Assembly (NCBI GenBank): GCA_035771165.1
Contig: JAWNZC010000122.1
Coordinates: 1,911,501 to 1,975,500, forward strand
Reading direction: 5' to 3'
From: Paragorgia papillata
Lineage: Eukaryota > Cnidaria > Anthozoa > Scleralcyonacea > Coralliidae
Length of the DNA: 64,000 bases
Below, one piece after another: positions 46,107 through 60,834 of the stretch (its first letter is position 1; every line of letters begins with the position of its first letter). The position numbers and the translations under genes were made by a program. The notes under the pieces are model-generated. The model saw only the letters and a program-made list of their open reading frames with translations. It searched no databases and was not told where the DNA came from.

Positions 46107-47890
46107 AAATCGCAACAAATCACAACAAATCACAACAAATCGCAACAAATAGCAACAAATCACAACAAATCACAACAAATCGCAACAAATCGCAACAAAT
46201 CACAACAAATCGCAACAAATCGCAACAAATATAGGAAGAAATCACAACAAACCGCAACAAATCGCAACAAATCACAACAAATCGCAACAAATCGCAACAA
46301 ATCGCAACAAATAGCAACAAATATAGGAAGAAATCACAACAAACCGCAACAAATCGCAACAAATCGCAACAAATCGCAACAAATCGCAACAAATCACAAC
46401 AAATCACAACAAATCACAACAAATCACAACAAATCGCAACAAATCGCAACAAATCACAACAAATCGCAACAAATCGCAACAAATCACAACAAATCGGATT
46501 TGTTGCGATTTGCAAATCGCAACAAATCACAACAAATCGCAACAAATATAGGAAGAAATCACAACAAATAGCAACAAATCACAACAAATCGCAACAGATC
46601 ACAACAAATCACAACAAATCTCAACAAATCGCAACAAATAGCAACAAATCGCAACAAATATAGGAAGAATCACAACAAATAGCAACAAATCACAACAAAT
46701 CGCAACAAATCGCAACAAATCACAACAAATCGCAACAAATCGCAACAAAGAGCAACAAAGAGCAACAAATCACAACAAATCGCAACAAGTCGCAACAAGT
46801 CGCAACAAATCACAACAAATCGCAACAAATCGCAACAAATCACAACAAATCACAACAAATCGCAACAAATCACAACAATTCGCAACAAAGAACAACAAAG
46901 AACAACAAATCACAACAAATCACAACAAATCACAACAAATCACAACAAATCGCAACAAATCACAACAAATCGCCACAAATCGCAACAAATCACAACAAAT
47001 CGCAACAAATCACAACAAATCACAACAAATCGCAACAAATAGCAACAAATCACAACAAATCACAACAAATCGCAACAAATCGCAACAAATCACAACAAAT
47101 CGCAACAAATCGCAACAAATATAGGAAGAAATCACAACAAACCGCAACAAATCGCAACAAATCACAACAAATCGCAACAAATCGCAACAAATCGCAACAA
47201 ATAGCAACAAATATAGGAAGAAATCACAACAAACCGCAACAAATCGCAACAAATCGCAACAAATCGCAACAAATCGCAACAAATCACAACAAATCACAAC
47301 AAATCACAACAAATCGCAACAAATCACAACAAATCGCAACAAATCGCAACAAATCACAACAAATCGCAACAAATCGCAACAAATCACAACAAATCGGATT
47401 TGTTGCGATTTGCAAATCGCAACAAATCACAACAAATCGCAACAAATATAGGAAGAAATCACAACAAATAGCAACAAATCACAACAAATCGCAACAGATC
47501 ACAACAAATCACAACAAATCTCAACAAATCGCAACAAATAGCAACAAATCGCAACAAATATAGGAAGAATCACAACAAATAGCAACAAATCACAACAAAT
47601 CGCAACAAATCGCAACAAATCGCAACAAATCACAACAAATCACAACAAATCGCAACAAATCACAACAAATCACAACAAATCACAACAAATCGCAACAAAT
47701 CACAACAAATCGCAACAAATCGCAACAAATCACAACAAATCACAACAAATCACAACAAATCGCAACAAATAGCAACAAATCACAACAAATCGCAACAAAT
47801 CACAACAAATCACAACAAATCGCAACAAATCGCAACAAATAGCAACAAATCGCAACAAATAACAACAAATCGCAACAAATCGCAACAAAT
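46107..47890. repeat. Higher-order duplication of about 0.9 kb inside the satellite
   Basis: The block from about 46110 is repeated from about 47000, with the same order of variant decamers, CCGCAACAAATC words, GGAAGAAATC spacers and palindromes. The offset changes from 890 to 900, i.e. by one decamer, partway along. Confidence 0.85.
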
Positions 47891-49915
47891 CACAACAAAT
47901 CGCAACAAATCGCAACAAATCACAACAAATCGCAACAAATCACAACAAATCGCAACAAATCGCAACAAATCACAACAAATCACAACAAATCGCAACAAAT
48001 CACAACGAATCGCAACAAATGACAACAAATCGCAACAAATCGCAACAAATCACAACGAATCGCAACAAATGACAACAAATCGCAACAAATAGCAACAAAT
48101 CGCAACAAATACAACAAATCGCAACAAATAGCAACAAATCGCAACAAATACAAATAGCAACAAATCACAACAAATTGCAACAAATCACAACAAATTGCAA
48201 CAAATCAAAACAAATCGTAACAAATCACAACAAATAGGAACAAATCGCAACAAATCGCAACAAATCGCAACAAATCACAACAAATCACAACAAATCACAA
48301 CAAATCGCAACAAATCACAACAAATCACAACAAATCGCAACAAATCACAACAAATCGCAACAAATCGCATTTGTTGCGATTTGTTGCTATTTGCAAATCG
48401 CAACAAATAGCAACAAATCACAACAAATCGCAACAAATAGCAACAAATCACAACAAATCGTAACAAATCACAACAAATCGCAACAAATCCCAACAAATCC
48501 CAACAAATCACAACAAATCGGATTTGTTGCTATTTGCAAATCGCAACAAATCACAACAAATCACAACAAATCGCAACAAATCGGAACAAATCACAACAAA
48601 TAGCAACAAATCACAACAAATCGCAACAAATCACAACAAATCACAACAAATCGCAACAAATCGCAACAAATCCCAACAAATCGGATTTGTTGCTATTTGC
48701 AAATCGCAACAAATAGCAACAAAACGGATTTGTTGCGATTTGCAAATCGCAACAAATCACAACAAATCGCAACAAATATAGGAAGAATCACAACAAATAG
48801 CAACAAATCACAACAAATCGCAACAAATCGCAACAAAGAGCAACAAATCACAACAAATCACAACAAATCGCAACAAATCGCAACAAATCACAACAAATCG
48901 CAACAAATCACAACAAATCGCAACAAATCACAACAAATCGCAACAATTCACAACAAATCGCAACAAATCACAACAAATCGCAACAAATCACAACAAATCA
49001 CAACAAATCACAACAAATCACAACAAATCACAACAAATCGCAACAAATCGCAACAAATCACAACAAATCACAACAAATCGCAACAAATAGCAACAAATCA
49101 CAACAAATCGCAACAAATCACAACAAATCACAACAAATCACAACAAATCGGAACAAATCACAACAAATCGCAACAAATCGCATTTGTTGCGATTTGCAAA
49201 TAGCAACAAATCGCAACAAATCGCAACAAATCACAACAAATCGTAACAAATCACAACAAATCGCAACAAATCCCAACAAATCACAACAAATCGAATTTGT
49301 TGCTATTTGCAAATCGCAACAAATCGCAACAAATCACAACAAATCACAACAAATCGCAACAAATCGGAACAAATCACAACAAATAGCAACAAATCACAAC
49401 AAATCGCAACAAATCACAACAAATCACAACAAATCGCAACAAATCGCAACAAATCCCAACAAATCGGATTTGTTGCTATTTGCAAATCGCAACAAATAGC
49501 AACAAATCGGATTTGTTGCGATTTGCAAATCGCAACAAATCACAACAAATCGCAACAAATCACAACAAATCACAACAAATCACAACAAATCACAACAAAT
49601 CGCAACAAATCGCAACAAATCACAACAAATCACAACAAATCGCAACAAATAGCAACAAATAGCAACAAATCACAACAAATCACAACAAATCGCAACAAAT
49701 CGCAACAAATCGCAACAAATCTCAACAAATCGCAACAAATAGCAACAAATCGCAACAAATATAGGAAGAATCACAACAAATAGCAACAAATCACAACAAA
49801 TCGCAACAAATCGCAACAAAGAGCAACAAATCACAACAAATCACAACAAATCACAACAAATCGCAACAAATCGCAACAAATCACAACAAATCACAACAAA
49901 TCGGATTTGTTGCTA

Positions 49916-51230
49916 TTTGCAAATCGCAACAAATAGCAACAAATCACAACAAATCACAACAAATCGCAACAAATCGCAACAAATCACAACAAATCGCAAC
50001 AAATCACAACAAATCGCAACAAATCACAACAAATCGCAACAATTCACAACAAATCGCAACAAATCACAACAAATCGCAACAAATCACAACAAATCGCAAC
50101 AAATCGCAACAAATCGCAACAAATCACAACAAATCACAACAAATCGCAACAAATCACAACGAATCGCAACAAATGACAACAAATCGCAACAAATAGCAAC
50201 AAATCGCAACAAATATAGGACGAAATCGCAACAAATCGCAACAAATCGCAACAAATCACAACAAATCGCAACAAATCGCAACAAATAGCAACAAATCACA
50301 ACAAATCGGATTTGTTGCGATTTGCAAATCGCAACAAATCACAACGAACCACAACAAATCGCAACAAATGACAACGAATCGCAACAAATGACAAAAAATC
50401 GCAACAAATAGCAACAAATCGCAACAAATATAGGACGAAATCACAACAAATCGCAACAAATCGGATTTGTTGCGATTTGCAAATCGCAACAAATAGCAAC
50501 AAATCACAACAAATCGCAACAAATCACAACAAATCACAACAAATCGCAACAAATCGCAACAAATCACAACAAATCACAACAAATCGCAACAAATAGCAAC
50601 AAATCACAACAAATCGCAACAAATCACAACAAATCACAACAAATCGCAACAAATCGGATTTGTTGCGACTTGCAAATCGCAACAAATCACAACAAATCGC
50701 AACAAATCGCAACAAATCGCAACAAATCACAACAAATCGCAACAAATCGCAACAAATCACAACAAGTCGCAACAAATCACAACAAATCGCAACAAATCGC
50801 AACAAATCACAACAAATCACAACAAATCGCATTTGTTGCGATTTGTTGCTATTTGCAAATCGCAACAAATAGCAACAAATCACAACAAATCACAACAAAT
50901 CGCAACAAATCGCAACAAATCACAACAAATCGCAACAAATCACAACAAATCGCAACAAATCACAACAAATCGCAACAATTCACAACAAATCGCAACAAAT
51001 CACAACAAATCGCAACAAATCACAACAAATCGCAACAAATCGCAACAAATCGCAACAAATCACAACAAATCACAACAAATCGCAACAAATCACAACGAAT
51101 CGCAACAAATGACAACAAATCGCAACAAATAGCAACAAATCGCAACAAATATAGGACGAAATCGCAACAAATCGCAACAAATCGCAACAAATCACAACAA
51201 ATCGCAACAAATCGCAACAAATAGCAACAA
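49916..51230. repeat. Second higher-order duplication, about 936 bp period
   Basis: The variant order at 49917-50288 recurs at about 50853-51224, including the rare CAATTCACAACAAATCGC and the TAGGACGAAATCGC spacer. Confidence 0.8.
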
Positions 51231-53249
51231 ATCACAACAAATCGGATTTGTTGCGATTTGCAAATCGCAACAAAAAACAACGAACCACAACAAAACGCAA
51301 CAAATGACAACGAAATCGCAACAAATGACAAAAAATCGCAACAAATAGCAACAAATCGCAACACATATAGGACGAAATCACAACAAATCGCAACAAATCG
51401 GATTTGTTGCGATTTGCAAATCGCAACAAATAGCAACAAATCACAACAAATCGCAACAAATCACAACAAATCACAACAAATCGCAACAAATCGCAACAAA
51501 TCACAACAAATCACAACAAATCGCAACAAATAGCAACAAATCACAACAAATCGCAACAAATCACAACAAATCACAACAAATCGCAACAAATCGGATTTGT
51601 TGCGATTTGCAAATCGCAACAAATCACAACAAATCGCAACAAATCGCAACAAATCGCAACAAATCACAACAAATCGCAACAAATCGCAACAAATCACAAC
51701 AAGTCGCAACAAATCACAACAAATCGCAACAAATCACAACAAATCGCAACAAATCACAACAAATCACAACAAATCACAACAAATCGCAACAAATCGCAAC
51801 AAATCACAACAAATCGCAACAAATCACAACAAATCACAACAAATCGCAACAAATCACAACAAATCGCAACAAATCACAACAAATCGCAACAAATCACAAC
51901 AAATCGCGACAAATCGCAACAAATCACAACAAATCGCAACAAATCACAACAAATCGCAACAAATCACAACAAATCGCAACAAATCGCAACAAATCACAAC
52001 AAGTCGCAACAAATCACAACAAATCGCAACAAATCACAACAAATCGCAACAAATCACAACAAATCACAACAAATCGCAACAAATCACAACAAATCACAAC
52101 AAATCGCAACAAATATAGGAAGAAATCACAACAAATAGCAACAAATCACAACAAATCGCAACAAATCACAACAAATCGCAACAAATCGCAACAAATCTCA
52201 ACAAATCGCAACAAATAGCAACAAATCGCAACAAATATAGGAAGAATCACAACAAATAGCAACAAATCACAACAAATCGCAATAAATCGCAACAAAGAGC
52301 AACAAATCACAACAAATCACAACAAATCACAACAAATCGCAACAAATCGCAACAAATCACAACAAATCACAACAAATCGCATTTGTTGCGATTTGTTGCT
52401 ATTTGCAAATCGCAACAAATAGCAACAAATCACAACAAATCACAACAAATCGCAACAAATCACAACAAATCGCAACAAATCACAACAAATCGCAACAATT
52501 CACAACAAATCGCAACAAATCACAACAAATCGCAACAAATCACAACAAATCACAACAAATCGCAACAAATCGCAACAAATCACAACAAATCACAACAAAT
52601 CACAACAAATCACAACAAATCGCAACAAAGAGCAACAAATCACAACAAATCACAACAAATCACAACAAATCGCAACAAATCGCAACAAATCACAACAAAT
52701 CACAACAAATCGCATTTGTTGCGATTTGTTGCTATTTGCAAATCGCAACAAATAGCAACAAATCACAACAAATCACAACAAATCGCAACAAATCACAACA
52801 AATCGCAACAAATCACAACAAATCGCAACAAATCACAACAAATCGCAACAATTCACAACAAATCGCAACAAATCACAACAAATCGCAACAAATCGCAACA
52901 AATCGCAACAAATCGCAACAAATCACAACAAATCACAACAAATCGCAACAAATCACAACGAATCGCAACAAATGACAACAAATCGCAACAAATAGCAACA
53001 AATCGCAACAAATATAGGACGAAATCACAACAAATCACAACAAATCACAACAAATCGTAACAAATCACAACAAATAGGAACAAATAGCAACAAATCGCAA
53101 CAAATCGCAACAAATCACAACAAATCGCAACAAATCACAACAAATCGCAACAAATCGCAACAAAGAGCAACAAATTAGGCTGTTGCGGTATATCGATATA
53201 TCGATAATTATCGGTTTTTTTCAAATATCGGTTATTCGGTATTTTAAAT

Positions 53250-54330
53250 TTGAAAATATCGATATACCGAAAATATCGAAATGTTAGCGAAAATATCGAA
53301 ATCTACGATATTATTGGTATATTTTCGAAATCTACGATATTATTGGTATTAGACGCGCGAAAACCGATTATCACTGTTTTGACGCTTGATTTTTTGTTGA
53401 ACTTCTGTTGCGGAAGTTTCGGGACTCTCTTTGCGGCAAATCACGCCACCTATTGTCAAACTATGATTCATCCTGAATACCTAATGCGTTTCAATTCCCA
53501 AAGCGCACATTTCACGGGCTGTCGACTCGACAGTGTCGAGGATAGACCATCGCAGTCTTTAGAAATTTTTTTCGCACGCGATGAGTCATCGCTAGAATAT
53601 AAAATAGAACATGTTTGTGACAGATGCGGTATATACCGACTCAATCGACAATCTCCAGACTTCTTTACTGCCGATGGCGAACAGATGAACGACGACACTG
53701 TCACTGAAAAGCCAAACGAGCTTATTGTCGTCAAAGAAGCTCTTTTAAAAGAATGAAATAAAAGTAGTGTGCTGCGTAGGCAGTGTAGAAATAACAATCG
53801 AAATATAGTAACTTAGGTTAGATATACTGCCGAAACAGAGAACGTAGGAATCTAACGTTTCGAGCGAAGGCCCTTCGTCAGAGAGAAACCTCTTTTAAAG
53901 AAGCTGTGTTCGCTTCAAGTGACGTTCCTGAAGACGAGCCATGTCAACCACCGCCACAGAAACGTCAGAAAGTCAAGAAGACGCTTGGCTCCCTGACCAC
54001 CATGGGGAAGTCGTCGCAGATATCATCGCCATCACAGTCGCCGCGCGTTCGATTGCAGAAGGAGATGGATAAATACATAAAAATCCAAACAATTGATGGC
54101 GATGACGACCCTTTGGTGTGGTGGAAATGTCATGTTCGCGACTTTCCTTTGCTTAGTCAGCTAGCACGGAAATATCTATCTCAATTCCTGCCAGCAGTTC
54201 GCCGTCTGAGAGACTATTCAGTAAAGTCAAATTATAACTTCGCAGAGAGCCCAGCTAAAGCCAGACCAAGCAAACATGCTCGTGTTTCTGGCAGAAAACT
54301 TGTAAATATATTATATATATATCATTGTAA
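53250..54330 (+). pseudogene. Inactivated hAT transposase remnant
   Basis: The second half encodes DDPLVWWKCHVRDFPLLSQL followed by ARKYLS, the conserved hAT C-terminal dimerisation region. After this the frame is lost: the next blocks, SSPSERLFS and QLKPDQANMLVFLAENL, lie in two other frames, so at least two indels broke it. The first part (53250-53756) is an open frame without a clear domain, and a 140-bp insertion interrupts the gene at 53750-53889. Most of the catalytic domain is absent. Confidence 0.85.
53750..53889 (-). mobile_element. CTGACGAAGGGC hammerhead-like repeat inserted in the hAT element
   Basis: 140 bp flanked by a 10-bp direct repeat CTCTTTTAAA (53740-53749, 53890-53899). 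The minus strand carries CTGACGA, GGGC/GCTC and CGAAAC. A target duplication of this length fits retrotransposition rather than a cut-and-paste MITE. Confidence 0.8.
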
Positions 54331-57300
54331 ATATATCATTTGTTACATTAAAGCTCGATTCACACTTCGAAAAAGGTGCTTTTTCTTTTGTAAAACGTTA
54401 TTCTTATGATATCCTGGCGTCTGGTGAAAATTAGGCTTAAAATATAGTTAATTTCCATCGCGGAAAAATATCGATATATCGATATTATCGGGTTTTTTCT
54501 TTCGATAACCGATATCGGTATTTTTTCAATACCGCAACAGCCTACAACAAATCACAACAAATCACAACAAATCACAACAAATCGCAACAAATCGCAACAA
54601 ATCACAACAAATCACAACAAATCGGAACAAATCACAACAAATCGCAACAAATCGCATTTGTTGCGATTTGCAAATAGCAACAAATCGCAACAAATCGCAA
54701 CAAATCACAACAAATCGTAACAAATCACAACAAATCGCAACAAATCACAACAAATCACAACAAATCGGATTTGTTGCTATTTGCAAATATCAACAAATAG
54801 CAACAAATCACAACAAATCGCAACAAATCACAACAAATCGCAACAAATCGGAACAAATCACAACAAATAGCAACAAATCACAACAAATCGGAACAAATCA
54901 CAACGAATCGCAACAAATGACAAAAATTCGCAACAAATAGCAACAAATCGCAACAAATATAGGACGAAATCACAACAAATCGCAACAAATCGGATTTGTT
55001 GCGATTTGCAAATCGCAACAAATCACAACAAATCACAACAAATCGCAACAAATCACAACAAATCGCAACAAATCACAACAAATCGCAACAAATCGCAACA
55101 AATCACAACAAATCACAACAAATCGCAACAAATCGCAACAAATAGCAACAAATCACAACAAATCGCAACAAATCACAACAAATCGCAACAAATAGCAACA
55201 AATCACAACAAATCGCAACAAATCGCAACAAATCACAACAAATCGCAACAAATCGCAACAAATCACAACAAATCGCAACAAATCACAACAAATCGCAACA
55301 AATCACAACAAATCGCAACAAATCGCAACAAATCGCAACAAATCGCAACAAATAGCAACAAATCACAACAAATCACAACAAACCACAACAAATCGCAACA
55401 AATGACAACGAATCGCAACAAATGACAAAAAATCGCAACAAATAGCAACAAATCGCAACAAATATAGGACGAAATCACAACAAATCGCAACAAATCGGAT
55501 TTGTTGCGATTTGCAAATCGCAACAAATAGCAACAAATCACAACAAATCGCAACAAATCACAACAAATCACAACAAATCACAACAAATCGCAACAAATCG
55601 CAACAAATCACAACAAATCACAACAAATCGCAACAAATAGCAACAAATCACAACAAATCGCAACAAATCACAACAAATCACAACAAATCGCAACAAATCG
55701 GATTTGTTGCGATTTGCAAATCGCAACAAATCACAACAAATCGCAACAAATCGCAACAAATCGCAACAAATCACAACAAATCGCAACAAATCGCAACAAA
55801 TCACAACAAGTCGCAACAAATCACAACAAATCGCAACAAATCACAACAAATCGCAACAAATCACAACAAATCACAACAAATCACAACAAATCGCAACAAA
55901 TCACAACAAATCGCAACAAATCGCAACAAATCACAACAAATCGCAACAAATCACAACAAATCACAACAAATCGCAACAAATCACAACAAATCGCAACAAA
56001 TCACAACAAATCGCAACAAATCACAACAAATCGCGACAAATCGCAACAAATCACAACAAATCGCAACAAATCACAACAAATCGCAACAAATCACAACAAA
56101 TCGGAACAAATCACAACGAATCGCAACAAATGACAAAAATTCGCAACAAATAGCAACAAATCGCAACAAATATAGGACGAAATCACAACAAATCGCAACA
56201 AATCGGATTTGTTGCGATTTGCAAATCGCAACAAATAGCAACAAATCACAACAAATCGCAACAAATCACAACAAATCGCAACAAATAGCAACAAATCACA
56301 ACAAATCGCAACAAATCGCAACAAATCGCAACAAATCACAACAAATCGCAACAAATCACAACAAATCGCAACAAATCACAACAAATCACAACAAATCGCA
56401 ACAAATCGCAACAAATCGCAACAAATCACAACAAATCACAACAAATCGCAACAAATCACAACAAATCGCAACAAATAGCAACAAATCACAACAAATCGGA
56501 TTTGTTGCGATTTGCAAATCGCAACAAATCACAACAAATCACAACAAATCGCAACAAATCACAACAAATCGCAACAAATCACAACAAATCGCAACAAATC
56601 GCAACAAATCACAACAAATCACAACAAATCGCAACAAATCACAACAAATCGCAACAAATCGCAACAAATCGCAACAAATAGCAACAAATCACAACAAATC
56701 GGATTTGTTGCGATTTGCAAATCGCAACAAATCACAACAAACCACAACAAATCGCAACAAATGACAACGAATCGCAACAAATGACAAAAAATCGCAACAA
56801 ATAGCAACAAATCGCAACAAATATAGGACGAAATCACAACAAATCGCAACAAATCGCAACAAATCACAACAAATCGCAACAAATCGCAACAAATCACAAC
56901 AAGTCGCAACAAATCACAACAAATCGCAACAAATCACAACAAATCGCAACAAATCACAACAAATCACAACAAATCACAACAAATCGCAACAAATCACAAC
57001 AAATCGCAACAAATCACAACAAATCGCAACAAATCACAACAAATCACAACAAATCGCAACAAATTACAACAAATCGCAACAAATCACAACAAATCGCAAC
57101 AAATCACAACAAATCGCGACAAATCGCAACAAATCACAACAAATCGCAACAAATCGCAACAAATCACAACAAATCGGAACAAATCACAACGAATCGCAAC
57201 AAATGACAAAAATTCGCAACAAATAGCAACAAATCGCAACAAATATAGGACGAAATCACAACAAATCGCAACAAATCGGATTTGTTGCGATTTGCAAATC

Positions 57301-60300
57301 GCAACAAATAGCAACAAATCACAACAAATCGCAACAAATCGCAACAAATCACAACAAATCGGAACAAATCACAACGAATCGCAACAAATGACAAAAATTC
57401 GCAACAAATAGCAACAAATCGCAACAAATATAGGACGAAATCACAACAAATCGCAACAAATCGGATTTGTTGCGATTTGCAAATCGCAACAAATAGCAAC
57501 AAATCACAACAAATCGCAACAAATCACAACAAATCACAACAAATCACAACAAATCGCAACAAATCGCAACAAATCGCAACAAATCGCAACAAATCGCAAC
57601 AAATCGCAACAAATCACAACAAATCACAACAAATCGCAACAAATCGGATTTGTTGCGATTTGCAAATCGCAACAAATCACAACAAATCGCAACAAATCGC
57701 AACAAATCGCAACAAATGACAACAAATCGCAACAAATCGCAACAAATCACAACAAGTCGCAACAAATCACAACAAATCGCAACAAATCACAACAAATCGC
57801 AACAAATCACAACAAATCACAACAAATCACAACAAATCGCAACAAATCACAACAAATCGCAACAAATCGCAACAAATCACAACAAATCACAACAAATCGC
57901 AACAAATTACAACAAATCGCAACAAATCACAACAAATCGCAACAAATCGCAACAAATCGCGACAAATCGCAACAAATCGCAACAAATCGCAACAAATCGC
58001 AACAAATCGCAACAAATCGCAACAAATCACAACAAATCACAACAAATCGCAACAAATCGCAACAAATCACAACAAATCACAACAAATCGCAACAAATCAC
58101 AACAAATCGCAACAAATCGCAACAAATCACAACAAATCGCAACAAATCACAACAAATCGCAACAAATCACAACAAATCGCAACAAATCACAACAAATCGC
58201 AACAAATCGCAACAAATCGCAACAAATAGCAACAAATCGGATTTGTTGCGATTTGCAAATCGCAACAAATCACAACAAACCACAACAAATCGCAACAAAT
58301 GACAACGAATCGCAACAAATGACAAAAAATCGCAACAAATAGCAACAAATCGCAACAAATATAGGACGAAATCACAACAAATCGCAACAAATAGCAACAA
58401 ATCACAACAAATCGCAACAAATCACAACAAATCGCAACAAATAGCAACAAATCACAACAAATCGCAACAAATCGCAACAAATCGCAACAAATCGCAACAA
58501 ATCGGATTTGTTGCGATTTGTTGCTATTTGCAAATCACAACAAATCACAACAAATCGCTACAAATATCGGAAGAAATCACAAATCGCAACAAATCACAAC
58601 AAATAGCAACAAATCACAACAAATCACAACAAATCGCAACAAATCACAACAAATCGTAACAAATCACAACAAATAGGAACAAATAGCAACAAATCGCAAC
58701 AAATTACAACAAATCGCAACAAATCGCAACAAATCGCAACAAATCGCAACAAATCGCAACAAAGAGCAACAAATCACAACAAATCGCAACAAATCGCAAC
58801 AAATAGCAACAAATCACAACAAATCGTAACAAATCACAACAAATCGGATTTGTTGCTATTTGCAAATCGCAACAAATCGGATTTGTTGCGATTTGCAAAT
58901 CGCAACAAATCGCAACAAATCACAACAAATCGCAACAAATCGGAACAAATCACAACAAATAGCAACAAATCACAACAAATCGCAACAAATCGCAACAAAT
59001 CACAACAAATCACAACAAATCACAACAAATCCCAACAAATCCCAACAAATCGGATTTGTTGCTATTTGCAAATCGCAACAAATAGCAAAAAATCGGATTT
59101 GTTGCGATTTGCAAATCGCAACAAATCACAACAAATCGCAACAAATCGCAACAAATCGCAACAAATCGCAACAAATCACAACAAATCGCAACAAATAGCA
59201 ACAAATCGGATTTGTTGCGATTTGCAAATCGCAACAAATCACAACAAATCACAACAAATCGCAACAAATCACAACAAATCGCAACAAATAGCAACAAATC
59301 ACAACAAATCGGAATAAATCACAACAAATCGCAACAAATCACAACAAATCGCAACAAATCGGATTTGTTGCTATTTGCAAATCGCAACAAATCGGATTTG
59401 TTGCGATTTGCAAATCGCAACAAATCACAACAAATCGCAACAAATCGCAACAAATCGCAACAAATAGCAACAAATCACAACAAATCGGATTTGTTGCGAT
59501 TTGCAAATCGCAACAAATCACAACAAATCACAACAAATCGCAACAAATCACAACAAATCGCAACAAATCGCAACAAATCGCAAGAAATGACAACAAATCA
59601 CAACAAATCGCAACAAATAGCAACAAATCGGATTTATTGCGATTTGTTGCTCTTTGCAAATCGCAACAAATAGCAACAAATCACAACAAATAGCAACAAA
59701 TCACAACAAATCGCAACAAATCGCAACAAATCGCAACAAATCACAACAAATCGCAACAAATATACGAAGAAATCACAACAAATCGGATTTGTTGCGATTT
59801 GCAAATCGCAACAAATAGCAACAAATCGGATTTGTTGCAACAAATCACAACAAATCGCAACAAATCACAACAAATCGCTACAAATATAGGAAGAAATCAC
59901 AACAAATCGCAACAAATCACAACAAATCGCAACAAAGAGCAACAAATCACAACAAATCACAACAAATCACAAGAAATCGCAACAAATCACAACAAATCGC
60001 AACAAATCACAACAAATCACAACAAATCGCAACAAATAGCAACAAATCACAACAAATCGCAACAAATCGCAACAAATCGCAACAAATATAGGAAGAAATC
60101 ACAACAAATCGGATTTGTTGCGATTTGCAAATCGCAACAAATAGCAACAAATCACAACAAATCGGATTTGTTGCAACAAATCACAACAAATCGCTACAAA
60201 TATAGGAAGAAATCACAACAAATCGCAACAAATCACAACAAATCGCAACAAATAACAACAAATCGCAACAAATCACAACAAATCACAACAAATCGCAACA

Positions 60301-60446
60301 AATCGCAACAAATCACAACAAATCACAACAAATCGCAACAAATCACAACAAATCGCAACAAATCGCAACAAATCACAACAAATCACAACAAATCACAACA
60401 AATCACAACAAATCGCAACAAATAGCAACAAATCACAACAAATCTG

Positions 60447-60628
60447 TTCAAACTGTCAAGGTGTCCTGAATACGTGAAGATACATCAGTTGACGTTGTAT
60501 GCACAACGAGGACGGTGCAGGGATTGCTCTTGGGACTTCAAATTGTTCATTGTCTTTGTCTTAGTTGTAAATTTCTTTTGTACAAAGGACGTTATCACGT
60601 TCCCGTTGTGCTTGTTAAAGGTCCCTAA
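60447..60628 (-). mobile_element. Diverged AGGGACTTTAAGAT element fragment (copy 4)
   Basis: AACGAGGACGGTGCAGGGAT and AAAGGTCCCT match the 19.9-kb copy at reduced similarity. It starts where the satellite ends. Confidence 0.5.
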
Positions 60629-60793
60629 TAATAACAAAAGCGACGGCAGCAGCAAGAGCAACAGTAACAACGAGAACTGTAACTTACGTTTAGGTGTATA
60701 CTTTACAACCAACCTAACTTTCCCTAAAAACAAAACAAATAACATGAACTTAAACCCTTTCACTCCCAAATACGGAATTTTCCGTACTTTATT

Positions 60794-60834
<41 letters not shown>

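Larger units (their letters stand above)
53176..54544 (+). mobile_element. hAT-family DNA transposon inserted in the satellite
   Basis: Terminal inverted repeats TAGGCTGTTGCGGTAT and ATACCGCAACAGCCTA, followed inward on both sides by TATCGATATATCGAT-type sequence. CAACAAAT flanks both ends (53168-53175, 54545-54552), matching the 8-bp duplications of hAT elements, though that word is also the satellite unit. Length 1369 bp with a dead transposase remnant. Confidence 0.9.
44430..60445. repeat. 16-kb satellite of a 10-bp unit, CAACAAATCR
   Basis: The decamer CAACAAATCG or CAACAAATCA (minor forms ending AG or CC, and CAACAAAGAG) repeats for about 16 kb with little indel noise. From 44430 to about 45118 it runs as the complement, then flips. 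It contains spacer words (AATATAGGAAGAAATC, or GGACGAAATC) and over 40 palindromes. A full cycle of three units reads as one decapeptide in all forward frames (QQIATNRNKS) and as CDLLRFVAIC on the other strand, so long ORFs are artefacts. It is interrupted only by the hAT element at 53176-54544. Confidence 0.97.

Noticed and set aside
45038..60425. Many long ORFs rich in Asn, Gln, Lys, Ser or in Cys, Leu, Phe, Ile
   Set aside because: They are frame readings of the 10-bp satellite; the same decapeptide appears in all frames and both strands are open, with no gene-like signals.
44430..60445. CRISPR-like array
   Set aside because: Repeat unit is 10 bp without unique spacers, and the context is a eukaryotic genome.
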